From: Chloroflexota bacterium
GTDB lineage: Bacteria; Chloroflexota; UBA11872; VXNJ01
Direction: 5' to 3'
DNA length: 63,737 bases
Assembly (NCBI GenBank): GCA_009840625.1
Contig: VXNJ01000017.1
Location: 1-63,737 of the forward strand
Positions 45,018-53,785 of the stretch are shown here, piece after piece. Below the pieces are notes generated by a model, which had not been told where the DNA came from, did no database searches, and worked only from the letters and a program-made list of their open reading frames with translations. The stretch's first letter is position 1; every line of letters begins with the position of its first letter. The position numbers and the translations under genes were made by a program.

Positions 45018-46451
45018 GTGGACTTTGACAGGTACGAGTTGAGCTCCTCGGTTTTTGACGAAATGGTGCTCGCGGACGGGAGCCCGCGGCCGCAATGGCG
45101 CGCACTGTACGCGATGCTGGACAACCTGGACGCTTCCGATCTGGTCGCCATCCAGGAAGAAGTCAACCGGTCATTTGCGACCGAGGGGATAACTTTCACC
45201 GTCTACGGCGACGCCGAGGCCGACGAACGCATCATCCCGGTCGACTGCGTTCCCAGGCTCCTGCCGCGCGCCGACTGGGAATTCCTGGAACGGGGACTGC
45301 GCCAGCGGCTCAAGGCGGTCAACCGCTTCCTGGGCGACGTCTACGGCGCGGGGGAGATTGTCAAGGACGGGATCATTCCGGCCGACATGATCCTGACCTG
45401 TCCGCAGTACCGTCCCCAGATGCGCGGTTACGAGCCGCCGCAGGGGACCTGGGTGGCGGTCTGCGGCACCGACCTGGTGCGCACCAACGACGGTTTCTTC
45501 GTGCTTGAGGACAATCTGCGGGTCCCGTCAGGCGTCTCCTACATGATTGCCAACCGCAAGGCCGCCAAGTCGGCTCTGCGGCGCGAATTCCGCCTGCACC
45601 GCGTCCGCGAGGTGGAGCACTACGGGGCGACCCTGCGCACCACCCTTTGCGAGCTTGCGCCCGGAGGGATTTCGAATCCGACCCTGGCCGTGTTGACGCC
45701 GGGGATCTATAACTCGGCGTTCTACGAGCACATGTTCCTGGCCGGCGAAATCGGCGCAATGCTGGTCGAAGGGCGGGACCTGGTGGTCGACGACGGATTC
45801 GTCTACGCCCGCACCACCAGCGGCCTCAAGCGCATCGACGTCATCTACCGCCGGGTGGACGATGATTTTCTGGACCCGACCGTGTTCAGGCCGGATTCGC
45901 TGCTGGGGGTGCCGGGCCTGATCCACGCTTGCCGGCTGGGAAAGGTGACCCTGGCGAACGCTCCCGGCACCGGGGTGGCCGACGACAAGAGCGTCTACGC
46001 CTACGTTCCCGCGATGATCCGCTACTACCTGGACGAGCAGCCGATCCTGGCCAATGCGCCGACATTTCTGTGCCGGCGCGACGACGACCTGGCTTACACG
46101 CTCGAAAACCTGGACCAATTAGTCGTCAAGCGGGTCGGCGAGTCCGGCGGCTATGGCATGCTGGTCGGCCCGCACGCCACGGCCGACGAACGCCGCGATT
46201 ACGCGGAAGGGATAAAGGCCAACCCGGCCGATTTCATCTCCCAGCCGACGCTGGCCCTTTCACGCTCGCCGTGCCTGATCGACGGGCACCTGGAATCCCG
46301 CCACGTGGATCTGCGGCCCTTCGTGCTCTGCGGGGCCGCAACCCGTATCGTGCCGGGGGCGTTTTGCCGGGTAGCGCTGCGCCGCGGGTCGCTGGTGGTC
46401 AACTCCTCGCAGGGCGGCGGCTGCAAGGACCTCTGGGTGCTGGAGGAATGA
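45018..46451 (+). CDS. Circularly permuted ATP-grasp protein (type 2)
   Basis: Member of the CP_ATPgrasp_2 family (formerly DUF404/DUF407), predicted to ligate an amine to a carboxylate with ATP. The family start FDEMVLADGSPRPQWRALY is followed by ITFTVYGD, FVLEDNLRVPSGVSYMI, DVIYRRVDDDFLDP and the ATP-binding VVKRVGESGGYGM. The 477 residues from the GTG at 45018 match the family. A TTG 27 bp upstream in frame is an alternative. A well-placed ribosome binding site (AGGGGAG) instead precedes an out-of-frame ATG at 44984 that gives a 14-codon ORF overlapping the start. It heads a three-gene operon with alpha-E and transglutaminase-like genes. Confidence 0.87.
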   Translation: MDFDRYELSSSVFDEMVLADGSPRPQWRALYAMLDNLDASDLVAIQEEVNRSFATEGITFTVYGDAEADERIIPVDCVPRLLPRADWEFLERGLRQRLKAVNRFLGDVYGAGEIVKDGIIPADMILTCPQYRPQMRGYEPPQGTWVAVCGTDLVRTNDGFFVLEDNLRVPSGVSYMIANRKAAKSALRREFRLHRVREVEHYGATLRTTLCELAPGGISNPTLAVLTPGIYNSAFYEHMFLAGEIGAMLVEGRDLVVDDGFVYARTTSGLKRIDVIYRRVDDDFLDPTVFRPDSLLGVPGLIHACRLGKVTLANAPGTGVADDKSVYAYVPAMIRYYLDEQPILANAPTFLCRRDDDLAYTLENLDQLVVKRVGESGGYGMLVGPHATADERRDYAEGIKANPADFISQPTLALSRSPCLIDGHLESRHVDLRPFVLCGAATRIVPGAFCRVALRRGSLVVNSSQGGGCKDLWVLEE

Positions 46452-46560
46452 TCATCTCTCATGCCGCCGGCGGGCGGACCAGGAACCGCCTCCGACCCTT
46501 GATTGCCTATGGCCGAGCGCCGCCTCGCTCCATGCCCGGTTTCGCGCAGGTCAAGGTCCG

Positions 46561-47541
46561 ATGAGCCAGGATCTGCTGGCGCGCAGCGCGGCCGGGCTCT
46601 ATTGGATGAGCCGCTACCTGTCCCGGGTCGAAAACCTCAGCCGACTGCTTTACCTGCAAACCGAGGCGCTGTCCGACCGACCGGTGCGCGACATCCACTT
46701 CGGCTGGACCCGCATATACCGCGCGCTGGGGCGCGAACCCCCCTGGGGCGTGCTCGATCAGTTCGAGGACGACGACTACCTGCTGGCCGATTCATTCACC
46801 CTGGCCGGCGACCTGACGTTTGAAGAGACCAATCCGAGTTCGATACGTGCCTGTCTGGGTCTCGGCCGCGACAACGCCCGGCAGATGCGCCAGCACATCA
46901 GCGCCGCGATGTGGACGCAACTGAACCTGGCCTATCTGGGGATTCGCGACCTGACCATCGAGGCCGTATGGCGGCTCAATCCGGAGGGATTCTTCGCCGA
47001 AACCGAAGCGACGATCCACAAATTCTGGGGAGTGACCGCGGCAACCATGTATCGGGGTGACGGGTGGCGATTCATCCAGCTGGGGAACCTGGTAGAGCGG
47101 GTCCAGATGATTTCGGGCCTCCTGGTGGCCCAATCATCGGCACTGGAAGAATCCGGCGAAGGCACCGATGCCGACTGGATCAGTCTGTTGCGCCAGTTCC
47201 ACGCCCGGGCAGCCTACAACCAGCGGTTCGGGCTGCAGATCGACCCGGGCAAGGTGCTCTCCCTGTTGATCGCCGATCCGCAGTTGCCCGGGTCGCTGCT
47301 GGGATCGTTGCTTTACGCTCAAACCCACTTCCACAATCTGGAGGCCGGGCCCGACGCCAACGCCGTCGGCGCCGCGCGCGAGTCCCTCGGCTTCCTGACC
47401 CAGTCCCTGGCCGGCGGCTGGACGGCTCCCAGCCACGACCGCGCACAGCTGCTGGCCATCAACGAAGCCGGACGCGAACTGCACGAACGGATCAATTCCG
47501 CTTTCTTCGACTACCCGATCGAAGATGCGCCCCGCGCCTGA
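46561..47541 (+). CDS. Alpha-E domain protein (DUF403)
   Basis: All-helical alpha-E protein of 326 residues with the characteristic start LLARSAAGLYWMSRYLSRVENLSRLL and the later ENTNPSSIRACL-like stretch (present as ETNPSSIRACLGLGRDNAR). Alpha-E proteins always accompany the circularly permuted ATP-grasp partner and are thought to assist in amide-bond formation on peptides. It lies about 110 bp after the ATP-grasp gene, and its 3' end overlaps the transglutaminase gene by 17 bp. Confidence 0.87.
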   Translation: MSQDLLARSAAGLYWMSRYLSRVENLSRLLYLQTEALSDRPVRDIHFGWTRIYRALGREPPWGVLDQFEDDDYLLADSFTLAGDLTFEETNPSSIRACLGLGRDNARQMRQHISAAMWTQLNLAYLGIRDLTIEAVWRLNPEGFFAETEATIHKFWGVTAATMYRGDGWRFIQLGNLVERVQMISGLLVAQSSALEESGEGTDADWISLLRQFHARAAYNQRFGLQIDPGKVLSLLIADPQLPGSLLGSLLYAQTHFHNLEAGPDANAVGAARESLGFLTQSLAGGWTAPSHDRAQLLAINEAGRELHERINSAFFDYPIEDAPRA

Positions 47542-48406
47542 AGGGGCCCTGTTCGATGTGCGGCACCTCAGCGTGTATCGCTACGCGGTACCGGTCAGCA
47601 GCTGCGTCATGTCGCTGCGACTGCAGCCGCGCCAGGACCGCGATCAACGGGTCGAGAGATGCGTGATCGAAGCCGAGCCGACCGGATCGATGGCGGCGGG
47701 CCGCGACGGGTTCGGCAATCCCTGGCACCTGCTGGCGGTAAGGAGCACGCACCAAAAGCTCGAGTTGCTCTCCCGGTCCAGGGTTGGGACGACCGCGCGT
47801 AGCGAACCTTCCCGCGGCGCCGGCCAGGTCGGCTGGGACGACTACCGGACGCTGGCCCCGGATCCGGAACACTGGGACTTTATTGGTGACAGCGCCTTCG
47901 CGCGGCCCTCGCCGGCATTGGCCTCGTTCGCGGACCGGAACGGGCTCTCCCGCCCGGTCGCCGAACCGCTGGCCGACCTTGCCGGCCTGTCGGCGGCGAT
48001 CCACCGGGAATTCGAATTCGCGCCCGGCAGCACGACGGCCAGCTCCCCGATTGAGGACATGCTCGAATCCGGGCGCGGCGTATGCCAGGACTACGCGCAC
48101 CTGATGATCGCGCTGGCCCGCGGCTGGGGCGTGCCGTCGCGCTATGTCTCGGGCTACCTTTACATCGCCGACGACGCGGGCACGCCAATCCGGCAAACGG
48201 CCATGCATGCCTGGGTCGAATGCTTGCTTCCGGACGGGAGTTGGGTCGGTTTCGATCCCGCCAACGACTGCCTGGTCGGAGGCGGACACATCCGGGTCGC
48301 GGTAGGGCGCGACTACGGTGATGCGGCTCCCACCGCCGGTGTGTACCAGGGCGGTTGGGAATCCGAGCTGACGGTGGAAGTCGACGTGATTCCGGCGGTG
48401 ACCTGA
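47525..48406 (+). CDS. Transglutaminase-like cysteine protease/amidase
   Basis: Transglutaminase-superfamily protein of 293 residues with the usual N-terminal beta domain (DVRHLSVYRYAVPVSSCVMSLRLQPR). The catalytic Cys is in GRGVCQDYAHLMIALAR, His in MHAWVE and Asp in VGFDPAND. In such clusters it is predicted to cut or transfer peptide amide bonds. Its coding start overlaps the alpha-E gene, indicating coupled translation. No signal peptide is visible, so it likely acts in the cytoplasm. Confidence 0.9.
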   Translation: MRPAPEGALFDVRHLSVYRYAVPVSSCVMSLRLQPRQDRDQRVERCVIEAEPTGSMAAGRDGFGNPWHLLAVRSTHQKLELLSRSRVGTTARSEPSRGAGQVGWDDYRTLAPDPEHWDFIGDSAFARPSPALASFADRNGLSRPVAEPLADLAGLSAAIHREFEFAPGSTTASSPIEDMLESGRGVCQDYAHLMIALARGWGVPSRYVSGYLYIADDAGTPIRQTAMHAWVECLLPDGSWVGFDPANDCLVGGGHIRVAVGRDYGDAAPTAGVYQGGWESELTVEVDVIPAVT

Positions 48407-48565
48407 AGCGGCGCCCCGCGCGATCGCCGGCCAGACATGGCTTCGCGGGAGCCGCGGTCCCGGTCTCCGATTCCAATTCCCAGCAAGTGACTCGCTACCG
48501 GGCGGTTGTCGCTGCAATTCAGACTAGGGCCAGACAGAGTCGACGCAATTCCAGGAGGAATCCCG

Positions 48566-48982
48566 TTGGAGCTATCACATTCCGTTAACTACTTGGCGGT
48601 ACTGGTGGCGGCGATCGCCAACATGGTGATCGGCGCGGTCTGGTTCATGCCGGCGGTGCTCGGCAGTCACTGGATGCGCTTCACCGGCCTTACCAGCGAG
48701 GCGATCGAAAACACGCCGCACATGTGGGCCAGCTACTTGGGATCGCTCGCGGGGTCCATCCTTGTTGCCTACGCAGTTGCCCGCATCGCCGCTTACGCCG
48801 CCGCCGAGTCGGTCACCGACGCCGCTATCCTGATGCTGCTGATCTGGACTGGGCTCGTGCTCGTGCCGCTTTCGGACGAGGCGCTGTGGGAACGTCGCCC
48901 GGTGGGACTGTTCGTCCTGGTCGGAGCCCGCTGGTTCGTGGCCCTGGCGGTGATCACTGCGATAGTTGCGCTTTGGGTCTGA
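48566..48982 (+). CDS. DUF1761 membrane protein
   Basis: Small integral membrane protein of 138 residues with four hydrophobic segments, including VNYLAVLVAAIANMVIGAVWF at the N-terminus, and the DUF1761 block GSHWMRFTGL. The TTG at 48566 is preceded by AGGAGG at 7 nt and is preferred over an upstream start. The function is unknown. Confidence 0.8.
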   Translation: MELSHSVNYLAVLVAAIANMVIGAVWFMPAVLGSHWMRFTGLTSEAIENTPHMWASYLGSLAGSILVAYAVARIAAYAAAESVTDAAILMLLIWTGLVLVPLSDEALWERRPVGLFVLVGARWFVALAVITAIVALWV

Positions 48983-49049
48983 CCCCCAACTCCCGATAAT
49001 CCGGGTCGGGCCGGAAGGCCCGGGACCCCGCGCAACGCAAGGTAAGAAA

Positions 49050-49853
49050 ATGCCCAATTTCGCCGCCGAGTTATTCACCGTCCGAGACTGGCTGGGCGAC
49101 CAGCACCAGCTGCACGAGGCCGTCCACCGGCTGGCGGGAGTGGGTTTCGAGTGGGTCGAATTGGCGGCCGTGGCCGCGGTCGACGGGCCCGACGCCGATA
49201 CCTCGCCGGCGACGCTGCGCCGGATCCTCGACGACCACGGGTTACGGGCCCTGAGCGCCCATCGCAGATTCGGCGAGCTGCGCGACAACACCGAGGCCGA
49301 GCTCGAATACCTGCAGACGCTGGGCTGCAAGATGGTCGCACCGCCGGTAATCTTCGATGTCTACGACTACCGCGACTTCGACGGCTACCGGCGCTTCCTG
49401 GACGACGCTGCGCCGGTGCAGGAAAAGCTCTCCGCCGCCGGCATCGATTTCGCCTACCACAACCACTCGCACGAATTCGTCTACTTCGCCGGCACCAACC
49501 CGATGGAGTACCTGATCGAAAACAGCGACATGCAGATGGAGCTGGACACTTACTGGACCGCGATTTCCGGCGCTGATCCGGCCGCGATGATCAGGCGGCT
49601 CGAACGGCGAATCCGCTACCTGCACTGCAAGGATGCCCAGGTTTTCCCGACCGACGACCCGGACTGGTTCGCCAAGCCGGAGCCTACTTGGGCCCCGGTC
49701 GGTGAAGGGTTGCTTAACTGGGACGCAATCCTGCCTGCCGCCGCCGCTGCCGGAACCGAGTACTACATCATCGAGCAGGATATCTGCCGGCGAGATCCCT
49801 TCGACTGCCTGGCTTCTTCACTGCAGTTCCTCAAAGACCGGGTCGCCGCTTAA
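49050..49853 (+). CDS. Sugar phosphate isomerase/epimerase-like TIM-barrel protein
   Basis: Xylose isomerase-like (AP_endonuc_2) TIM-barrel protein of 267 residues. Metal-ligand regions typical of the family are recognisable: the His-rich FAYHNHSHEF, the QMELDTYWTAISGADP segment, RYLHCKDAQ and the late Glu in YYIIEQD. Relatives isomerise or epimerise free or phosphorylated sugars, or dehydrate inosose; the substrate is not evident. The ATG at 49050 was chosen because similarity begins there. It is convergent with upp. Confidence 0.87.
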   Translation: MPNFAAELFTVRDWLGDQHQLHEAVHRLAGVGFEWVELAAVAAVDGPDADTSPATLRRILDDHGLRALSAHRRFGELRDNTEAELEYLQTLGCKMVAPPVIFDVYDYRDFDGYRRFLDDAAPVQEKLSAAGIDFAYHNHSHEFVYFAGTNPMEYLIENSDMQMELDTYWTAISGADPAAMIRRLERRIRYLHCKDAQVFPTDDPDWFAKPEPTWAPVGEGLLNWDAILPAAAAAGTEYYIIEQDICRRDPFDCLASSLQFLKDRVAA

Positions 49854-49898
49854 GCACGCCGTTGACCGGCCGGAGCCGGACCGCGTGGTCCTTGACCG

Positions 49899-50543
49899 TT
49901 ATTCGGTTCCGTACTGGCGGTCGCCGGCGTCGCCCAACCCCGGCAGGATATAGCCGCGCTCGTCCAGGCCGTCATCGAGAGCGGCCACGAATATCGGCAC
50001 GTCGGGGTGTTCGTCGTGCAGGCGCGCCACGCCTTCCGGAGCCGCGATAAGGCCAACGTAGCGGATGCCGGCCAGCCCGCGGCGCTTTAGCAGGCGGCAG
50101 GCCGCCGCCGCGGTCCCGCCGGTCGCCAGCATAGGGTCCAGCAACAGGCAGGTCTGAACCTGGGCGATGCCGGGCTCGGCGTCGTAGTACTCGATAGGAT
50201 CCAGGGTCTCCTCGTCACGGCGAATGCCGAGATGCCAGATGACGGTATCGGGCAGCATCTGCGCCAGCGTTTCGGCCATTCCGAGCCCGGCCCGCATTAC
50301 CGGGGCAAGGGCTATCGGACCCTGCAGGCGTCGGCCGCGGGCGATTCCCAGCGGGGCCTTTATGTCCGTCGGTTCGGTGATCAGATCCGTGCTCGCCTCG
50401 TAGAAAAGCAGCCGGGTGAGGTCGCGGACCACGCCGCGAAACCGGCGTGGCGGAGTCCTGGCGGCGCGCAGTTCGCAGAGCTTGTCGCTTACGACCGGGT
50501 GGTCGGACACGTGGAGGTTTGGGGGCAACGAGCCAGACTCCAT
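49899..50543 (-). CDS. upp: Uracil phosphoribosyltransferase
   Basis: Salvage enzyme converting uracil and PRPP to UMP in the cytoplasm. Landmarks are the N-terminal LHVSDHPVVSDKLCELR, VMRAGLGM, the PRPP loop LLDPMLATGGTAAAA and the uracil-binding C-terminus GYILPGLGDAGDR-x-YGT. The 214-residue length is standard. A TATAAA stretch about 65 bp upstream may be its -10 element. Confidence 0.96.
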   Translation of the reverse strand: MESGSLPPNLHVSDHPVVSDKLCELRAARTPPRRFRGVVRDLTRLLFYEASTDLITEPTDIKAPLGIARGRRLQGPIALAPVMRAGLGMAETLAQMLPDTVIWHLGIRRDEETLDPIEYYDAEPGIAQVQTCLLLDPMLATGGTAAAACRLLKRRGLAGIRYVGLIAAPEGVARLHDEHPDVPIFVAALDDGLDERGYILPGLGDAGDRQYGTE

Positions 50544-50643
50544 TAACGTCCCAACCTAATCTGGGCAACCGGCCGCCGGGCTGGCCAGGGTAGTCCTACG
50601 CCGCACCTTTTATAACTCCGGAATTGACCAGCTTCACGGCCAG

Positions 50644-51981
50644 TCAGGCGGCAGATTCATACTGTGGCAGCCAAGGCGCCTGGGCCGTTAGCAGTTCCTC
50701 GGTCATCGACCAAACTTCGCCCGGGGAACACACCGCCCCCACCAGGGGGTCGTGCAGCATGGCCAGACGCAACAGCTCGCGGTCACCGCTGACCGCGGCC
50801 TCCTTGGCCATCCGCTGCACGTCTATCGATGCCTGACAGGTCGCCGCACACGCCAGCGGAAGATCGTTGAGCTGCCCGACATTAATCCCGTGTCGGTCGA
50901 CGTAGCCGGGTACTTCGACCACGCAGTCCGGCGGCAGGTTCGGGATCGCCCCGTCGTTGCGGACGTTGAAATGACCCCGGTAGGGTCGCCCGGTCTCGAT
51001 CGCTTCGATGATGTGCGAGCCGTGCTCGTCGGAGCGCTCGGATTCCTCGATCGGGCTGGCGGCGGCCAGCTGGCGCTCATAGTCGGCGGCGAAGGTGCGG
51101 TTGCGCTCGCGGCAGTATTCGAGGTACCCGCCGGTGCGCCCGTCGATCCAGCGTTCGCGGTCGATCCAGCCCTCAATTTCGTCGCCGCGTTTGCGGTACC
51201 AGGGAAGGTACTCGGAGAGGTGGCCGTTCGACTCGGTGGAGAAGTAGCCGAAGCGCTCCAGCACGTCCAGCCGCACCGGCTCGCGGCGCGCGATTTCGGG
51301 ATCGGCGCGCATCGCCGCCAGTAGTTCGTCGGCCTCTACTTCGCGGCCGCGGTGGACGATGCTCAGGTACCAGGTCTGGTGATTGATCCCGGCGGCGACG
51401 ATTTCGACCTCGGTAACCGATTCGGCGCCTAGGGCCTTGGCGATCAGCCGGTGCCCGCCCTGCACGCCGTGACAGAGCCCCACCACGTCCGCGTCGGAAT
51501 AGTCGAGCGCGGCCCAGGTGTTCATGGCCATGGGATTGGCGTAATTGAGCAACAGCGCCCCCGGTTTGGCGCAAGCGACCACGTCGTGGCAGAACTCGAG
51601 CATCTTGGGAATTGAGCGCTGGCCGTACATGATCCCGCCGGCGCAGATGGTGTCGCCGACGCATTGATCGACGCCGTAGCGCAGCGGAATCTCGATGTCC
51701 GAGGCAAAGGCGTCCAGGCCGCCGATGCGGGCGCAGTTGATTACGTAATCGGCGCCTTCGAGCGCGGTAGGCCGGTCGAGTTCGGTCTCGATCGTGGCCG
51801 GCAGATCGCTGAGTTCGATTTCCCGCCGGCAGAGTCGGCTGACCCGGTCCAGCGCCTCAGGGTCGATGTCGTGCAGTACGAAGCGGGAGTCGGCCAGTTC
51901 GCTGACGCAGAGCATGTCGCGGATCAGGCGGCGGGTGAATCCCAGGCTGCCGGCTCCGATGAATGTCACGCTGATGGCCAT
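50644..51981 (-). CDS. Glycoside hydrolase family 4 (alpha-galactosidase/galacturonidase-like)
   Basis: NAD+- and Mn2+-dependent glycosidase of GH4, closest in pattern to E. coli MelA. The Rossmann motif is FIGAGSLGF (8-15). The substrate/metal region is NYANPMAMNTW, and the metal Cys-His is C170-H171 in GLCHGVQGG. INHQTWYL and NVRNDGAIPNLP also match MelA. The 445-residue length is normal. GH4 enzymes act by a redox-elimination mechanism on alpha- or beta-linked sugars, and here a galactoside or galacturonide would fit the uronate genes elsewhere in the window. It is encoded 22 bp upstream-facing from the map gene, on the same strand. Confidence 0.92.
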   Translation of the reverse strand: MAISVTFIGAGSLGFTRRLIRDMLCVSELADSRFVLHDIDPEALDRVSRLCRREIELSDLPATIETELDRPTALEGADYVINCARIGGLDAFASDIEIPLRYGVDQCVGDTICAGGIMYGQRSIPKMLEFCHDVVACAKPGALLLNYANPMAMNTWAALDYSDADVVGLCHGVQGGHRLIAKALGAESVTEVEIVAAGINHQTWYLSIVHRGREVEADELLAAMRADPEIARREPVRLDVLERFGYFSTESNGHLSEYLPWYRKRGDEIEGWIDRERWIDGRTGGYLEYCRERNRTFAADYERQLAAASPIEESERSDEHGSHIIEAIETGRPYRGHFNVRNDGAIPNLPPDCVVEVPGYVDRHGINVGQLNDLPLACAATCQASIDVQRMAKEAAVSGDRELLRLAMLHDPLVGAVCSPGEVWSMTEELLTAQAPWLPQYESAA

Positions 51982-52003
51982 TGGGGCAGTTTCCTCCGTT
52001 ATT

Positions 52004-52744
52004 TCAGGGCACCGCGCGGAACTGGGTGAGTACTTCCAGCCCGTCTCCGGTCAATGCCAAGGTGTGCTCGAAATGCGCCGCCCAACTGCCGTCGGCGGTG
52101 TAGACGCCCCACCCGTCGGGGGCGGTCCTGCACTGGTCGGAACCGGCCGAAACGATCGGTTCGATGCAGAATGTGGCGCCCTTTTCCAGGATCGCGCGCG
52201 GCGCTCCGCTGGCCCGGTTGGGAATGTGCGGGGGCTCCCAGATCTGATGCCCGACGCCGTGCCCGCCCAGCGCCACCACCGGCGCGAATCCGGCGCCACG
52301 AACCGTCTTTTCGATGCGGCGCGCGATCGCCTCCACGCTGGTCCCGGCACCGCAGATTGCGACCGCGTCGTCGAGGGCTTTGCGGGTCGCGGCGAGCAGA
52401 TCGGAAGTCCCTGCCGGGACCTCGCCCACCGACCAGGTCCAGGCGGCGTCGGTTTTCAGGCCCTGGTAATTGACGCCGACGTCGACCGTGACAACGTCGC
52501 CAGGTGCCAGCGCCCGATCGTCCGGTATGCCGTGCACGACCATCTCGTTGACGGAATAGCAGATTGCGCCGGGGAAGGGGTTGTCCGGGCCGTAGGGTGC
52601 GTACCCCAGGAAACTGGGTTCGGCGCCGGCGCCGCGGATCACCTTGGTCACGATCGAATCGAGTTCCAGGCCGGTGATTCCGGGGCGGATTGCGGCCTGG
52701 ACTTCCTCGAGAGCGGTGCCCAGGATCTGGCCGGAACGGCGCAT
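52004..52744 (-). CDS. map: Methionine aminopeptidase, type I
   Basis: Removes the N-terminal Met from nascent proteins. Metal ligands are visible: VDVGVNYQGLKTDAAW (two Asp), HGVGHQIWEPPHIPN (His), CIEPIVS (Glu) and FEHTLALT (Glu). The substrate-pocket His is in MVVHGIPDD. From the ATG at 52744 the protein is 246 residues. The family's usual N-terminal block is encoded upstream in frame (FIPKTERELAA directly before the Met) but has no ATG, GTG or TTG. Translation may therefore start at this internal ATG, or at a rare codon such as ATC or CTG about ten codons earlier. Confidence 0.93.
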   Translation of the reverse strand: MRRSGQILGTALEEVQAAIRPGITGLELDSIVTKVIRGAGAEPSFLGYAPYGPDNPFPGAICYSVNEMVVHGIPDDRALAPGDVVTVDVGVNYQGLKTDAAWTWSVGEVPAGTSDLLAATRKALDDAVAICGAGTSVEAIARRIEKTVRGAGFAPVVALGGHGVGHQIWEPPHIPNRASGAPRAILEKGATFCIEPIVSAGSDQCRTAPDGWGVYTADGSWAAHFEHTLALTGDGLEVLTQFRAVP

Positions 52745-52832
52745 AGCCGCCAGCTCGCGTTCGGTCTTGGGGATGAACCCGCTTGGTTCGGCTTGCGGCT
52801 TTTCGGCCCGACGCCGGCGGTTGCGCCGCCGC

Positions 52833-53693
52833 CTAGCGATAGACGGTTTCTTTCGCCTGGCGCTGCACCTCGTAGATCGATCCCACCGTGTCGGGCTGGG
52901 GCAGGGGTATCCGGACCACGTGGTCGGAGCAGCGCATCATCGGCGGCTCCTCGCCCCTGAGCAACCAACTCTTGAACTTGGAGATGTCGGGCATTCCCAT
53001 CAGGGGCCAGGCGTCGGCGGCGGTCAACTCGATCAGCCAGAGGCGCCGTGGAATGTTGGAAGTGTTGGGCTCGGACCCGTGCAGGGTGCGGGCGTGGTGG
53101 ATCGAAACGCTGCCGGCCTTGAGCACCAGCGGCTCGGCCTGGCTGAGGTCGAGTTCGCCGTCGGAGGACCTGACCGCGCCGGCGAAAGCGCCGCCGGCGT
53201 GGTGATCGAGGACCGGGAGGCGGTGGCTGCCAGGAATGCAGCGCAGGCAACCGTTCTCGAGCGTGCAGTCGTCAAGGCATACCCCGATTGCCAGGACGTC
53301 GTCGTTCGAATGCGGGTAGAAGGCATAGTCCTGGTGCCACTCAACCGGGCTGCCGACTTCGGCGATCTTGAGGTTGAGCTTGTCGTTGCGGTAGCGGATG
53401 CCGTTGAAGCCCAGCAGCGGATCGGCCAGGTCGAGCAGGGCGTCCGAGCGCATCACGCGGTCAAACACCGCCGAGACCTGGGCCGGGTTCTTGAGCCGCC
53501 GCAGGCGCGGGACTTCGGGGGTGTGACTGGGCTCGAGATCGAAGACGGCATCGTTTTCGCTCACCTGTCGCGATCGCTCGACGAAGCGGGCGACTTCGTC
53601 GCGCAACTCCTCCAGAACATCGGCGGGCAGAACGTCGGGAACGGCAATGAACCCGCGTTCGCGATATTCGTCGATTTGAGATTGGACGAGCAT
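52833..53693 (-). CDS. Phytanoyl-CoA dioxygenase (PhyH) family oxygenase
   Basis: Fe(II)/2-oxoglutarate-dependent oxygenase of 286 residues. The iron triad is visible as H-x-D in WHQDYAFYPHSND and the distal His in HHARTLHGSEPN, with the 2-oxoglutarate Arg in IPRRLWLI. The start RERGFIAVPDVLPADVLEEL is typical. Bacterial members hydroxylate varied small molecules and are strikingly abundant in marine Chloroflexota; the substrate is unknown. It is divergent from the DUF2269 gene. Confidence 0.9.
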   Translation of the reverse strand: MLVQSQIDEYRERGFIAVPDVLPADVLEELRDEVARFVERSRQVSENDAVFDLEPSHTPEVPRLRRLKNPAQVSAVFDRVMRSDALLDLADPLLGFNGIRYRNDKLNLKIAEVGSPVEWHQDYAFYPHSNDDVLAIGVCLDDCTLENGCLRCIPGSHRLPVLDHHAGGAFAGAVRSSDGELDLSQAEPLVLKAGSVSIHHARTLHGSEPNTSNIPRRLWLIELTAADAWPLMGMPDISKFKSWLLRGEEPPMMRCSDHVVRIPLPQPDTVGSIYEVQRQAKETVYR

Positions 53694-53736
53694 GGGATGG
53701 CTCTTTCGCCGACTGAGGGGCGCTGCTTACGGAGAA

Positions 53737-53750
53737 TTGACCTAATTTTG
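53737..53750. promoter_or_regulatory. Shared intergenic element, copy 1
   Basis: TTGACCTAATTTTG lies in the 92-bp divergent gap between the PhyH and DUF2269 genes. It matches 12 of 14 positions with an element in the GH127/enolase-superfamily gap 2.4 kb away. It may be a promoter part or a site for a shared regulator. Confidence 0.3.
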
Positions 53751-53785
53751 CCCGGTCTGCGCCCCGCAGAGAGCTGCTCCCAAAT

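Noticed and set aside
52648-53250. A 200-residue minus-strand open frame overlapping map and the PhyH gene
   Set aside because: It is out of frame with both genes, Arg/Pro-rich and without any family features.
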